Shown in pieces: positions 35,001 through 46,192 of a DNA stretch of 64,000 nucleotides (position 1 is its first letter; each line of letters starts with the position of its first letter). The DNA is taken from NCBI GenBank assembly GCA_963513935.1, contig OY740767.1:151658431-151722430 (forward strand). The letters run 5' to 3'. Under the pieces are notes generated by a model. The model was not told the origin of the DNA and made no database searches. It saw only the letters and a program-made list of their open reading frames with translations. The position numbers and the translations under genes were made by a program. The DNA is from Aphrophora alni. Taxonomy: Eukaryota; Arthropoda; Insecta; Hemiptera; Aphrophoridae.

Positions 35001-36327
35001 TAAAATGAATTGTTTGCCACAAATCAAAAAAAAACTAAACTCTTACCACTACATCCCATGAAAAGATTAGGCCAATGTGTGATTAACTCATCGAAATTCC
35101 CATCGCTGTTGTTTCGAATGTTTTGCTATACACTAAATCATTATTTTTTAGAGAAAACAACTTGCTTTGGTGAGTGCCATACCTGACAGTGACTATTGAA
35201 CCACTTGTTGAAGGCCAATGATTTTCATTACATTCATATTTTCGTAGAAACTTGGTGTCAACAGTCAGATCTTGTGCTGATAACTCCTAGATTAAAGAGT
35301 ATCCATTATACTTCTTACTTCATATGAATGGAATTGATCCATCAAAAACTGTAATGATAGCATGGAGAAAAATAAATTGTACGAATATATGTAATGCTAA
35401 TTTTTTTTTTAACTTTATTATTAAGCCCCTCTTTGAGGTTGTTAAAATTTAAATTCAGCTGTGCAATATTAAATTTGTATTTTTTTTTTTAATAGGCCTA
35501 AGTTACCGTCTCTATATTCTTAAATTTAGAAAAACAAAACTGTGAAATTACTATTTATTATTTGATTAAATAAATTCATCTATCCTCATTTAAAACAGAA
35601 GTCCTCTTTATCTCGGGTTACTGGTCCACTTACTAAATAAAATATAAATGAAATACAATAAATATTTCTATACTTGAAAATTAAAAATTACAATACCAAA
35701 AATCAATCTTTTATTCAAAATGTCTCTTTGAAACTAGTCTCTCATTAGATTATTGTTTGTTTGTTGCACAAAAATCTTTTAGTTAAGTTTTCTTATATTA
35801 CTTCCCTTATCAGGAAAACATATAAAAATAGACAGCACTATTTTTTAAAAGTTGGCTTAACAATAGCCATTGTTTACTCAAGCTCCGTTACTCCACATGG
35901 AATGTCTCCCACCAACCTTACTGAGTCAGCCTCAGTCTAACTATCACTTCAGTCTATGTACCATATCTGTTGTGTTTGGAATTCTGACTAAGTATTTTAC
36001 GCTAGGCGGCTGAAAAATACTGCATACAGTGTTGAAATGATCCAAATGTTTAAACTAGGCTATACAGATTTGTTCAAATCTAGTCCTATTTCTCTCATAT
36101 ATCTGTACCATCACGAAGCATAAAGGTAATTTAATTATTTTATTATAAATTCAAGAGCATTTTATTTGTTTGCAGGTCTAATCCCACTGTTTGGAATTGA
36201 TGTGTGGGAACATGCTTACTATCTCCAATACAAGAATGTAAGAGCTGATTACACGAAGGCTATCTTTGAGATTGCAAACTGGAATGATATCTCCAAGAGA
36301 TTCAGCGATGCTAAAAGCAAGAAATAG
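25391..36327 (+). CDS. Sod2: Manganese superoxide dismutase, mitochondrial (5 exons, 220 aa)
   Basis: Converts superoxide to oxygen and hydrogen peroxide in the mitochondrial matrix; the Mn enzyme is normally a homotetramer. The coding sequence joins 25391-25428, 29985-30163, 32411-32524, 33799-33978 and 36176-36327 (663 nt including TAG), with all GT/AG junctions in phase. Residues 1-21 are rich in K/R/S and lack acidic residues, as in a matrix-targeting peptide; the mature protein begins near K22 (KHTLPKLPY). Metal ligands are all present: His47, His95, Asp179 and His183 (signature DVWEHAYY). The active-site residues His51, Tyr55 and Gln163 also match. Gln163 and [11 protein letters not shown] favour Mn over Fe. 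Length is usual for the family. Introns hold many transposons, but the exons are intact. Confidence 0.95.
25716..26419. mobile_element. Tc1/mariner-type TIR element (non-autonomous) in Sod2 intron 1
   Basis: The left end AGAGTTGTCCGATCGATATA, continuing AAGTGCGAAATCTCGGCAATT, is matched in reverse complement at the right end (26379-26419) with about four mismatches over 40 bases. A second inner matched block contains GCAATTCATTATTTA. A TA dinucleotide lies just outside each end. Non-coding, about 700 bp; a TA microsatellite lies at 26056-26088. The superfamily assignment is tentative. Confidence 0.6.
26056..26088. repeat. (TA)n microsatellite
   Basis: About 16 uninterrupted TA units, inside the TIR element in Sod2 intron 1. 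Confidence 0.95.
26546..27042 (+). mobile_element. TIR transposon carrying a 5S rRNA fragment, copy B
   Basis: Starts GGTAATTGTTTATAAAGAAA and ends TTTAAAACAATTACC, with GACAGCTA duplicated on both sides (26537-26544, 27043-27050). The arms share blocks with copy A (TTTCTTAATAATAAAATAAG, CTTAATGGACCTTA-type). The whole interior, including the 5S segment and its AATTCAATG(C/T)ATTTATA flank, aligns with copy A in the inverted orientation. Copy B has about 40 extra bases forming a hairpin (AGGTTAAGTAA at 26794-26804 with its complement at 26829-26839). It lies in Sod2 intron 1, sense to the gene with respect to the 5S piece. Confidence 0.82.
26696..26752 (+). ncRNA. Captured 5S rRNA 3'-half fragment (not a functional gene)
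   Basis: Reads TCACCGAAGTCAAGCAACAT, then CAAGGGTGGTTAGTACTTGG and ATGGGTGACCACTTGAGAA. This corresponds to about residues 43-100 of 5S rRNA, with the A box, intermediate element and C box recognisable. The 5' end of 5S is absent, as in copy A, so the fragment was probably captured once in an ancestor of both elements. Confidence 0.87.
27051..28205. other. Sod2 intron 1, no feature recognised
   Basis: A+T-rich intronic sequence with no coding, RNA or repeat structure that I can support. Confidence 0.4.
28206..28830 (+). pseudogene. LINE reverse-transcriptase fragment (jockey/CR1-like), interrupted
   Basis: Upstream part: [10 protein letters not shown]...[15 protein letters not shown], matching the RT region usually KxxKSxDxxGLS. 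After a 187-bp insertion the frame resumes at about 28700 as C-x2[26 protein letters not shown]...SY-stop-LIS, the classic FPxxLKxAxVxPIxKKGDxxxxxNYRPIS motif 1-2 of LINE RTs. Stops and the insertion make it dead. It lies sense to Sod2 in intron 1. Confidence 0.75.
28471..28657 (-). mobile_element. Short 5'-truncated LINE (same family as 14881-15747), nested
   Basis: The minus strand reads [17 protein letters not shown], then GTGCCATTGGAAGAAGAAGA. This is the same C-terminus and 3' UTR as the LINE at 14881-15747 (FPKLYWDASRLMG-stop, then CTGCCATTGGAAACAACAAC). It is flanked by CAA-T-run-AG on both sides (28459-28470 and 28658-28673), consistent with a duplication whose T-run has drifted. It splits the older LINE. 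Confidence 0.72.
29051..29110. repeat. 15-bp perfect inverted repeat
   Basis: TTGTTTATCACTATT (29051-29065) and AATAGTGATAAACAA (29096-29110), with a 30-base loop. TATTGTTTATCACT also occurs as a direct copy near 28999. Confidence 0.75.
29226..29677. mobile_element. Long-TIR element (~95-bp arms) in Sod2 intron 1
   Basis: The left arm 29226-29320 contains GTTCATTTTGG, CTTGGACCACTT and GGTCCTGTATTCAGTCA. Its reverse complement is found at 29574-29677 (TGACTAAATACAGGGACC, AAGTGGTCCAGG, CCAAAATTGAAC) at moderate identity. The interior is non-coding and contains two TTACCGGTAT words. No target duplication is clear; superfamily unknown. Confidence 0.6.
29985..30163 (+). CDS. Sod2: Sod2 exon 2
   Basis: The acceptor is a polypyrimidine run ending TTTTCAG (29984) and the donor is GTAAGA (30164). 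It encodes the rest of the presequence and the N-terminal helical hairpin, including [11 protein letters not shown] with the first metal ligand (His47). Confidence 0.95.
30590..30795 (-). repeat. Dispersed repeat family D, copy 3 (Sod2 intron 2)
   Basis: The complement carries AAATAAAGACC, AATATTAACAGCATTAGGGCC-like, TTGGTCAAGTAAGACTTGTC, AAGATGAAAG-like and ACTACACAAAGAAAAATGTA in family order. A 22-base stretch (CTCTCGGTATGTGTGTGACAATC) is tandemly duplicated at its outer end. Confidence 0.6.
30911..30974. repeat. Two 32-bp tandem units, each with a 14-bp perfect palindrome
   Basis: Each unit reads ATGCCGG(G/C)ATA, then CCTGTCATGACAGG, then CGATG. The palindromes are at 30922-30935 and 30954-30967. 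Unit identity is about 95%, and GC content is well above that of the neighbours. Function unknown. Confidence 0.85.
31167..31853. mobile_element. piggyBac-type MITE in Sod2 intron 2
   Basis: The left end CACGTTGGCTGCCA follows CTAA (31163-31166). The right end is TGGCAGCTAACGAG followed by TTAA (31854-31857). TTAA targeting and the terminal word suggest piggyBac superfamily. Inside, the word ATCGGTCCGAT and variants recur about six times (near 31182, 31238, 31301, 31440, 31630, 31688), and CGGTCCGATTGGACCG forms a hairpin next to the left end. No protein is encoded. Confidence 0.65.
32411..32524 (+). CDS. Sod2: Sod2 exon 3
   Basis: Acceptor TTCCAG, donor GTAAAT. Encodes DTTTIIKL...[18 protein letters not shown], carrying the second metal ligand His95. 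An alternative GTAAAC donor 12 bases upstream would remove KPSA, which other family members have, so it was not used. Confidence 0.93.
33440..33581. repeat. Snap-back hairpin, 64-bp arms (Sod2 intron 3)
   Basis: Arms 33440-33503 and 33518-33581 are exact reverse complements except for one mismatch, around a 14-base loop. The ends are GAAATAATGAG/CTCATTATTTC. Transcribed with Sod2, it would form a long pre-miRNA-like hairpin. A foldback MITE origin is likelier than a functional RNA. Confidence 0.9.
33799..33978 (+). CDS. Sod2: Sod2 exon 4
   Basis: Acceptor TTTACAG, donor GTAAGG. Encodes AELTEAI...[28 protein letters not shown] with the outer-sphere Gln163. Confidence 0.95.
36176..36327 (+). 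CDS. Sod2: Sod2 exon 5 and stop
   Basis: Acceptor TTTGCAG. Encodes [20 protein letters not shown] with metal ligands Asp179 and His183, and ends at TAG (36325-36327) after a lysine-rich tail. Confidence 0.95.
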
Positions 36328-36432
36328 TTGAATTCTTATAGAATTGTATTAAATATTGTAAAAATTGATTAAAGCTAAATGTACGATTGCTTGTAAAGGA
36401 GAATGTATGTAATATAGAAAGTCTGCGCTTTT

Positions 36433-36438
36433 AATAAA
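36433..36438 (+). terminator. Sod2 polyadenylation signal (AATAAA)
   Basis: A canonical AATAAA lies 106 bases after the Sod2 stop codon, in TTTTAATAAAGTTAAAGTG. The following GTGTTTTATATTTGT is a plausible U/GU-rich downstream element. Confidence 0.75.
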
Positions 36439-39400
36439 GTTAAAGTGTTTTATATTTGTACTTTTAATTTGTTTAATTTTACTCCACCCTTTAAGTTCAT
36501 TCAGTCTTGCAAATTTATTGAACTGAAACATTAACAATACATTTTCATGATGAACCTACTTTTTGATGTTCATTTGGCACTCCTTGTATTTCTTTAGACT
36601 TTAGATCAACTTGAGTCACACACATGAATATAGAAATACTGTATTTAAATAAATGGTGAAAAACATTTCTTTAATTTACTATGTGTACATATGGTCAGAA
36701 ACAGACAAATATGTAGGTACTTGGTTAGAGGAAACATAAATTGAGTTTCTACTTATTTCGGCAATTGTTTTGAAATGCTACTTAGTAGTACTTATTTTGC
36801 TCATTTGAACAAATAAGCAAAATTGCTTATACTGACTCCAATATACTTCGCTAGTTTTTGAAACATTGCCTTGGCACACCTTATAATTTATTAAAATCAA
36901 TAACTAAAAATTTGTTTTTATCAACATTTTTAACCAGTTTTCTTTTGTCACATTTTTTTGAGTTATTTCACCAAACTTTATACAAATTGCTAACAGTTTT
37001 TTTTGTTTTATAGTAATTAGGTACTTCTAAACTAACTTGGTTGTGGAGATGACAACCAATAAATTTAGGAAAACACCAATTTTTTCTCATCAGGTACCTC
37101 CAAATTTCATATTACTATTATTTGATTATATTCGGAATTCAAAAGAACATGAAACAATATATTGATTCACCCTTACTATTTATTGAATGGAAAATATTAC
37201 CCTTGAGGGAAAAAAATAATGTAAATTATTAAAAATAGTTTTTTATTGATAACTCTGTTATTCTCAAACCTACAGTAAAAATGAATATTGTGTACAATAC
37301 ACAAATATTTTGTATCTTGTAAATTGACTATAAAAATGGTTTTCTAGATATCCAGCATTTAAAAATAACTATTATTATTTTTTTTATTATTATTATTATT
37401 TTTAATGTTCAAAAAGCAATCCTAAGTTTTTGGGCATACTGGTTAAAAATTACATACAAAAATGTCTATACCAAAATCTTGACCAATAATTCTTCCATTT
37501 CTGAAGTTAAGTACATTTAAATAGGTACCGTAGTTAAAATGGAATTTCAGGGACACTAGAGTAAGAAATAAAATTATTAAAGTAAACCATTAGCTAAGTA
37601 TTGACAAACTCATTTCAAATTCATAAATAAGGCCTATGATCAAAATCACTTTATACAAATATTTCCTAAATTAGTTTGTTTATTTTAAATGTGTACACTA
37701 CAAGGAATACTAAACAAGCTAATATTAAATTCAAACTGTACAAAATACATATATATTATTTATAAGTTTCATAAAAATCAGATAATTGTTTAATGTATTT
37801 TTTAGACATTAATTTAAGGAGTAAAGTCATTCAAACGTATGAACCACTAAATTCATAATAATCAGACCCAAGCTTAGTGTTTTTCCCTATTTCTACCCAA
37901 TAGTTTTCCATATATATAAAGTTGATAAACTTAAAGAAGATTGTAAAAAAAAGCAGATCTATTTAAGCAATGTAGTTCAATAAAATGAGTTCAGATAGCA
38001 GCATGTCAAGGAATAAATTGTTAAATTCCTCATCTAGTGTGGACAAATCCCAACAGATGGTGGCCAAATCTCAATCTACTGCGTTAAATTATGTTTTAAA
38101 GTACTATGAAAAAAATAATTTATTTAGTGTGTTCAGTTTTTAAAAAGTTACAGTTTGTTGACAATGATGCAAAAAGAATAAAATAGTGTCTAAGCTTTTG
38201 ATTTCTCCCTTTGTCTTTTGAAGATTTTCCACCTATCCTGCGAAATTAAAAAAAAAAAAAAAAAAAAAACTTTTTAAATGAAGTAAATAATAGATCAAAG
38301 GAACTAAAATAATCAAAAGTCAATTATTTTACAAATTTAGTATTCAGTAGAACTGAAACAAATCTCATTCATTTTAAATGGGTTTGAAAGTTTTATACAA
38401 TTAACAATTCAATGAAGTTACTTTTACATTGGAAACTTTTGGTAATTTAAAAATAAAGTGTATTATTGTTCTCTATTAGTTAAATATATATAAGTAATAT
38501 ATCTTCACTTCAAAGTCATGCCACACAGAGATTAAATCAACATTTGATTACTTTGAAATCCCAACACTAGAAAAGTAAATATTGGTAAATATTATTGTTT
38601 TCTTAATTTAAAACTAGGTTTTCACCAATTATTATTGGTAAACTTATTACAATCCTGGAGACTACAGATTCTTCATATTTAAACTATTATTGGAGATGAA
38701 TCAAGTAAACTGTATTTGTTTAACACTCTTTTAAGCTATACCCTAATTAGTTTTAATCATACTTGCATTTCTCTTAATGTTGACACAAATATTTTGATAA
38801 AATATAGTAGCTTTCTTTGACAACATTTAGTACTTTTGAAACTAAAAAAAAAAATCTAAGTAACAAAACTAATTGAACAAATTTTAAATAACTTTTAAAT
38901 AATTCTTTAGTCAGTTTTGACCTTATGCTGCAAATACTTCAAATACAAAGTACATCTTCAATGAGGGTAAATTACCTAACCTTCTCCAAGTACACTTTGT
39001 TTGGTCACAATAAAGAAGTACAATGGCCCATAAAATCTAGGCACTTTAATGGCCACTTTACTGTTCCTTCTCTTCCAATCTATACTCTGGAAATTTGGCA
39101 TTTGAAACATTACAATTATGAAATAATCTGTAGTAGCCTAAGGCTATTGTATTGTGGAAGGAACTCCCACCATTTCAGTTTTAATCTCTTGTGTTTCTGG
39201 AAGTACAAATATTTCTAGCATGTCACCGTAAGCTTAGTTAATATCTGCAGAGCAACTACTTTTTGAAAGTAAACCTCTTAAGGAAATGATTGAGATCTTT
39301 GGGTTTTTTACAAGGGGTTTAACAATTCCTTAGGACAACCATGTCACAAAAATTGTAAAATGTATGAAACTTACAAATCTTTTAGGAGATGACTTAGGGG

Positions 39401-39704
39401 TATCATTTGGGAGAACAATAAATCGTCATGACTGATGTGCTCAAGAATTAAACCGAATGAGAAGCTGAGTGCATAGTCTTTTTGTAAAGAATAAGGATAT
39501 AATAGTGCATCATAGTGAAAAATATGTTTGTTTTAGAATTGTCAAACACAACCTCCATAATTGTCAAACATTTCAAAAATGTTAGTGTATGGTTCTTAAT
39601 CTGGAACATTTTTGTAGGAAGTTTCCATTCATCCTATATGTTACCTAACATGACACATGTAAGATTAAAATTCAATCTCTTCTCAGGGGTTTACTTATAA
39701 TGAG
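36439..39704. other. Intergenic, no gene recognised
   Basis: Simple A/T repeats include TTA units near 37380-37403 and a poly(A) run at 38248-38269. Frames up to 97 codons (38925-39218) are without motifs. ATCATTTGGGAGAACAATAA at 39402 repeats a word found near 1125 and 52590. Confidence 0.35.
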
Positions 39705-40100
39705 TATGGATAGTAATCCCGAGGTACACACAATCCAGCTGAATCTACATCTTTCTTCATCTAGTCTTGGGTTAGATCCTTCTCTTTCAACTTTCCTATC
39801 AGGTCTCTCTTAACCAAATCTTGTTCCCTTCCTATTAGAGTATTCGAGTGCTTGAGGTCTCTATTTTATGCTTCTTTCTTACTCTTTTAAACAACAAGTA
39901 AAATATACATATAAGGAGAAAAGGCTATAAAATAAAGACCCTTAGCTCTTGAATACTTAACAACATCAGGGCCAGAGAAAATTAAATAAGAGATATCTGA
40001 TATGAAAGATTAAAGAAATAGATCTAACACAAGTCTATACGAAGAAACATGTAGATCCAGCTAGGACTTTGGAATCCCAAAACCGTACCCACTATAAGTT
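39705..40100. repeat. Family D foldback (two inverted copies)
   Basis: 39705-39897 is family D on the minus strand and 39915-40100 is family D on the plus strand. Heads face each other around about 25 bases. Shared words: AAAGACC/GGTCTCTATTTTATGC, GAATACT/AGTATTC, TAACACAAGTCTA/CTAGTCTTGGGTTA and GTAGATCCAGCT/AGCTGAATCTAC. The arms are about 185 bp at perhaps 75-80% identity. Confidence 0.7.
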
Positions 40101-40199
40101 AGACTCTAAGGACTCTATGTTTAATGGATGGAAAGGAGAGAGGAAGATGTACTGTACATCTCAGTCAGTAAACTCCCCTCTTTTAAATTATATTATCTA

Positions 40200-40400
40200 G
40201 AATGAGTTAACATATCTTTTATGCACAGGTCAAAATGTGTTCACTTATGCTTGTTCCTTGTATGGTACCAGGACTCTCTGCTGAACTGTTAATTTTCAAA
40301 TTGATCGTGTGCGAAAATTCATTCTAGGAATGATGGAATTTCAAGGCTGGAATGAAGAATCAGGACCCGTTTGGTTTTCCTGGAATAAGACGAACCAAAA
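40200..40400 (+). repeat. Dispersed repeat family F, copy 1
   Basis: CTCTCTGC(T/C)(G/A)AACTGTT...GGAATGAT(G)G...TCAAGG(C)TGGAATGAAG(A)ATCA is shared with 52135-52335. It lies close to family D copies in both places, so the two may be parts of one longer element. Confidence 0.55.
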
Positions 40401-41699
40401 ATGAACTATCGCATGCTCTGTTCGAGTCTTTACCATTAACTTATGTGCGCCGATGACATTGAATGTCAAAACCCCATTTAATAGCACCCCATACAAAATT
40501 ATCGTTGAAGTACTGGAGCGAAGAAATATTTCTCACTGCTGTAGTAATATGTGGTGTCGGACATTGATTTTTAAACAATCACAACAATTTTTATTGTTGG
40601 ATTTCAGTATGAATAAATTCTTTCAGGTAACTAATACATCTTTGACTGGAGAGGTACTTCTCAGTCATTTAGTCATCTGAAAGGAGGAAAGTTTGGTCTT
40701 TTTAGAGAAACCAAAAAAGAAACCTAACAAGAAGAAAAGTATTAATCCTAAATTATTTTATAAGTTTTATTAATTTCTTTTACATTCAGGCATCTGGATT
40801 TTAAAAAAGTACCTTGTATCAATACTTGATTTCTGTATACATTTTAACATTTAAGTTGAAAATTAAATAATATCCTTTAAGCGAGTTAAGAATCATAGTA
40901 TTAAAATCAATATTTTAGAAATTTAAAATATAATTTTTCATCAATTTATACTAATGTGTTAAACATTTCTGTTCCTATGATCAATATTGAACACCTGTTT
41001 AGACTTATAACACAGAATACTGGAAACAGTTTAATAAATAAAACATCCATTACAAATATGTTTGCTTGATTTCCCTAAAACTAACATCAGGAAGTCAGTC
41101 AAAACTAAAATCAATCCAGAATGGACAACATTTGTTGTTTGTGTTTTGTTTGCATCTCAACTCATACACATGAGTTATGTCCCAAAAGTAAGTGTACTGA
41201 TTTACCTATCATCGTTATACCGTATATAATTCTGTAAGCAAAATTTTAGATTCAAAATTGTGGGAATTTGGTAAATTGGAGGATGATGGGAAAGGTATCA
41301 AATTAAAGGTATCAATTCAAGGAACGAGGGAAAACTATAAGTTTTTTCTAAAATTAAAAACTAAGGGGTTTTTGGGGTCCCCGAAAAACGAAAAATCTCC
41401 ATAAGAAATACATGAGAATTTAAAAACATCTGCTTTGTTTACATTAAAACATTTTTGGTATTAAATAAATAAATTAAAAACATAAAACAGCTGTTCTGTA
41501 AAACAACTGTTCTGTAAAACGGTATAACAGTTAAAGTAAATTATATTTTTAAATAAAATCTGCTACTTATTAACCTATAAAAGATACACGTTGACACACA
41601 CATAGAAGAGAAACCTTATAATTGTGATTTTTGGAAGGTTGTATGGCTGTTCTATTAACTTTTCATACATTAATTATAATTTTCTTAATATTTTGCATA

Positions 41700-44600
41700 A
41701 ATTCTATCATGTTATCTACTGGGTGAAGACCAGCAAGACGTGGGAGAGTGTTCAGGAATGTAGTGGACAGACGTAATGCAAATCGGCGAGTAAGAGAGCA
41801 AAGAAATCCATAAGGGAACGATGTCATAGAACAATTACCCGCTTTCAGAAGACCTTTGGAAAATGAATTAATTGTTGTGGCTCATAGTTTAGGTCTTCTA
41901 AGCAAGACTTGCAATCACTGTGGAGCATTTCATTTTTCAGAGGAGGCCACAAATGAACATTTCAACGCATGTTGTTACAATGGACTAATTATTATGCCAC
42001 AGCCACAAATAAGTGACGAACTAAAAGAACTACCGCTGCATGATTCAAATTTCATGAAAAACATAAGGCAATATTACAGTGTAATGGGTTTCACGTCTTT
42101 TTTTTGCGACAGAAAGATATTCCAGGAAACAGACCTTATTGTTTCAAAGTTCAAGGACAAATTCATCGATATATTTCTGACTTATTACCCCTAAATGGTG
42201 ATTTACCCTCATATGGTCAATTGTATTTCATTGACAGGTCAGTAGCAACTGATATACGGCTGCAACGGAATGAAAAAAAATTTAAAACAAGATACACTGC
42301 CATCATTTGTGTGTTAAAAATGATGGTAAATGTCCGAAAAATGTATAATAATAAAATTGAACTTCCATCATTAACAAATAATTTCAAACAGAGAAAAAGA
42401 TACACTGAATAAGTTAACAAACATACTATCTGTTAACCCTTATGCTCTAACCTACAAAAAAGCAGCTGTTATAAATCAGCACCAGGAACAAAACCGCAGC
42501 CTAGAAATTCGTTTTATTGACAATATTCCAATGGATATGAGAAGATTCAATAAACCTAGCGCTGATGAAATAGCTGCAGTTTTCAGTTCCACTGAGAGGG
42601 AGCCACCAAAAAACCGTCATGTCGTAGTTCACCATCGACAAGGTGGACCCACACTGTTATCGGTTATGAGCCCTCACTACGAATCAATGGTATATCCCCT
42701 TTTATTTCCCTTTGGAGAACCTGGATGGGATCCAAAATTAATTCACAATGGCCAAAAAAGACAACGAGAAAGGCTAACAATGTTATAGTTTGTGTGTTAT
42801 CAATTAGCGATCCGTGAGGGGTTCTCACATATTCATGCCTCAAAAAAATTATTTCAACAGTTTGTTGTAGACATGTACACACGAGTCGAAGGCGAGCGAT
42901 TAAACTACATAAGAAACCATCAGTCAGAACTGCACGTCTGGCATTACAAGGGTCTCCAAGATTTTGTATTGCATAGAGCTCAACTTACTGCAGGTAAAAT
43001 TGTTGTGCTACCATCTTCATTTGAAGGTAGCCCACGGAACATGATTCAAAGGTATCAAGACGCCAAGGCAATCGTTCAAAAGTTTAGTAAGCCAGATATT
43101 TTTTTGACAATTACCTGTAATCGTAATTGGCCAGAGATACTTTCGTCTCTTAATGCAAACTAAACCCCAGCATATTGTCCTGACATTGTTTCTAGGGTAT
43201 TTACAGGAAAACTAAATGAAATAAAAAGAGATGTATTGAAAAATAATGTTTTCGGAATGGTAAATGCATATGTTTATATGATAGAATTCCAAAAACGTGG
43301 CCACATTGCCATATGCTATTGATTCTTGATGAAGGATCAAAATTCCGAGAACCAGCTCAAATTGACGAATGCGTCTGTGCCGAACTACCAGATCCACAAA
43401 AATTTCCTACATTTCATAAAATTGTCGTAAAAAATATGATACATGGACCATGTGTCAACGCAATAATAAATCTCCTTGTATGAAAAACAATTGTTGCACT
43501 AAGAAATACCCAAAAGAGTTTCTAGAGGAAACTATAGAAAATAACAATGGATACCCCACCTACCGCTGAAGAAATAATGGAATAGTTGCAAGGAAAGGTA
43601 TCCACCAAGTTGATAATAGAGATGTTGTCCCTTATAACAATTATATGTTACTTAAGTATAATGCACACATTAATGTAGAAATTTGTTCCACAGATTGTTC
43701 TGTAAATTATTTATTTAAGTATGTATATAAAGGTTATGATTCTGCATACATAGAAATTGTAAGTAATGTTAATCAACCTAACAATGCAATAGTCTACAAT
43801 GAAACTAAAAACTTTTCAAATATGCGACATGTAAGTTCTCATGAGAGCATTTGGCGCCTCCATTCTAATGAGATGCATGAACAATCTCATGTAATTATTC
43901 GATTGGCAGTTCATGAAGAGTGTCGCCATAACGTATATTTCAAACAAGGAAATGAACAGGTTGTACTAAATTCATCTGAAGAAAAACATACAACTTTCAC
44001 AGCATGGTTTAATTTAAACAACCGCATACCAACTGCCCGCCAGTATTTATACAATGAAATTCTGCAACATTATCGGTTTGCGGGTAATGCATGGATTCCT
44101 CGACAGAGAGGGGGTCGTAAAATTATAGGAAGGATGTATAATGTGGCACCTAATGATTCAAATAGGTTTTATTTACGCATATTGTTACTTCATGTTACCA
44201 CGTGGACTCATTCAAAACGATCAAGAATGGCACCATTGCTTGGAGGAATTACAGAATATACAAACGCCACATCAGCTCAGGCAATTATTTGCATTCATTT
44301 GCTGTTTCTGTGAACCAACGTCACCTTTAACATTATGGACTACCTTCAAAGAGAAACTAACCGAAGATATGAATGACACTGATTCTCATGAAGCAGAAAT
44401 GGCATCATTACGACACATCCAGAATATTCTGAGAGAAAACGGATTCAACTGTGCTACTCTCGGTCTACCAGAAGTCGCGATTGAAAACCCCACATACAAT
44501 CTACAGGAACAAGCTGCTTTGAGCGTAGACATGTATAATAAGCTTAATTTTTAACAAAAGATGGTCGTTGATCGAATCTTAAATGCAATATCTGGGGATA

Positions 44601-46037
44601 TGGAAGAGAAACTATTCTTTTTAGAAGCTGCTGGAGGATGTGGAAAGACTTTCATATACTCGTGTATTTCGAAAATAATCCGAAGTCGAGGCCAAATTGC
44701 CTTAGCAGGTGCTTGGACTTGGATAGCAGCATTGCTTTTAACGGAGACACTACACTACACCGTTTATTTGGCCTTCCTGTACCCGTACTACCATCATCGG
44801 TCACATCAATCAAGGCTAATTCCGATAAAGCTACTATTCTCAGAAAAAGCTTCTTTAATTATAATAGACGAGTCTTCAATGGTGACTGCTGCAGCTGATG
44901 ACTGTATAGACCGTCTCCTAAAAGATGTAATGAAGTGTTTGGACCCAGTATATGGACAAATGCACATGGGTGGTAAAGTAGTCCTTTTTGGTGGCGATTT
45001 TAGGCAGGTTTTGCCTGTGGTACCGTTGTCTGGTAGAATACAAATAATTGAATCTTGTATTCAAAGAAGAAGAGTTTGGAAATACATTACAGTCATCCAT
45101 TTGAAAAAAAATATGCGCGCAAAAGATTATTTTCTAATTGGCTTCTTCAAATAGGCAATGGAACATTAATAAGTGACAGAGGATCAGATTGTATTAACAT
45201 TCCTGAAGATTATATAATTTCAGAAGATTTACTGATCAGGCATGTCTTTGGCGACTCAATAAATGAAGAGATTGCTAGACATAATTGCAATCATGTAATA
45301 GTCTGTCCTTTGAATGAAAACTGCGATAGAATTAACGATGATGTTTTAAATTTAATTGAAGGTGATTTCAAAGAGTATTGTGGATGAAGTGGTATCAGAC
45401 GATCCAAGCAAGAAATTAAACATCCCAGTTGAGTATATAAATTCTATAACTCCTTCAGGAATGCCACCTCATAGACTTAAGTTAAAATGTGGTACAATTG
45501 TTATGCTAATAAGAAACATGAATACGAGTTCCGGTTTAGTAAATGGAGTGCGAATGTTGATGTTGGAAATGTATGATAAATGTCTAAAACTAGAAATAAT
45601 AACAGGGTTTGGAAAAGGTACTGTAATTTCTTACCAAGGATAAAAATCATTTCAAAAGACCCTACCATGCCTTTCCATATGACAAGAGTACAATTTCCAA
45701 TACTGATATCATTTGCTGTAACAATTAATAAATCGCAGGGTTAAACCTTTGATAAAATCGGCATTTACTTACCGTCACCAGTTTTCACACACGGCCAGCT
45801 ATATGTGGCCTTTAGCCGAGTAAAAACACCTTAAGATGTAAAAGTAGTCATCAAAAAGACCAGTGAACAGGGAAAGGACAAATGTGGATATTACACAAAG
45901 AATATTGTTTTCAAAGATGTTTTGCTGTAACACTTTGTTTTAATAAATAAAGTTAAAAAATGACTACATAGTTTATTTCACGTTATGTATCAGTAACTGA
46001 ACATAAATTAGGGCCTTTAGCCCCTACAAGCCACTAG
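41700..46037 (+). mobile_element. Helitron (decayed, near full length)
   Basis: It encodes a broken RepHel protein (see the next entry). The likely 3' end is CTAG at 46034-46037, followed by T and preceded by a small hairpin (TAGGG-8 nt-CCCTA, 46009-46026). This meets the Helitron rule of a hairpin about 10 bases before a CTRR end at a host T. The 5' TC end was not identified; it must lie between 41204 and about 41750. Confidence 0.6.
41720..45890 (+). pseudogene. Helitron RepHel protein pseudogene (Rep endonuclease + Pif1-type helicase)
   Basis: Segments in order, through about a dozen frameshifts and stops: C-x2-CGAFHFSEE (from 41911); PYCFKVQGQIHRYI...GQLYFID; MDMRRFNKPSADEIAAVF...HPHYESMVYPLLFPFGE-like; FQQFVVDMYTRVEGERLNYIR; VVLPSSFEGSPRNM...IFLTITCNRNWPEI. 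The rolling-circle two-histidine motif reads PHCHMLL (43301-43321, usually PHAHILL). Then YLFKYVYKGYDSA, FTAWFNLN, a helicase with GGCGKT (44633-44650), IIIDESSM (44858-44881) and FGGDFRQVLPVV, GLVNGVRMLML, and INKSQG-stop-TFDKIGIYL...GQLYVAFSRV. The Walker A is changed from the usual GPGGTGKT to AAGGCGKT. Confidence 0.9.
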
Positions 46038-46192
46038 TATATTATGAACAATGGTGCATCTCGTTGATGGATATTGGTGCATTGGTAATGACCTTGGTTT
46101 CATGTACATACATATTTCAATTGGATAGATTGAGTCAGTCATGTTTTATATCCTTGTAATGTTTGCAATATAGGAAAATATCAAACAAGAGT

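Noticed and set aside
41856..45643. Several separate host genes (frames of 85-222 codons)
   Set aside because: They are successive pieces of one frameshifted Helitron RepHel protein.
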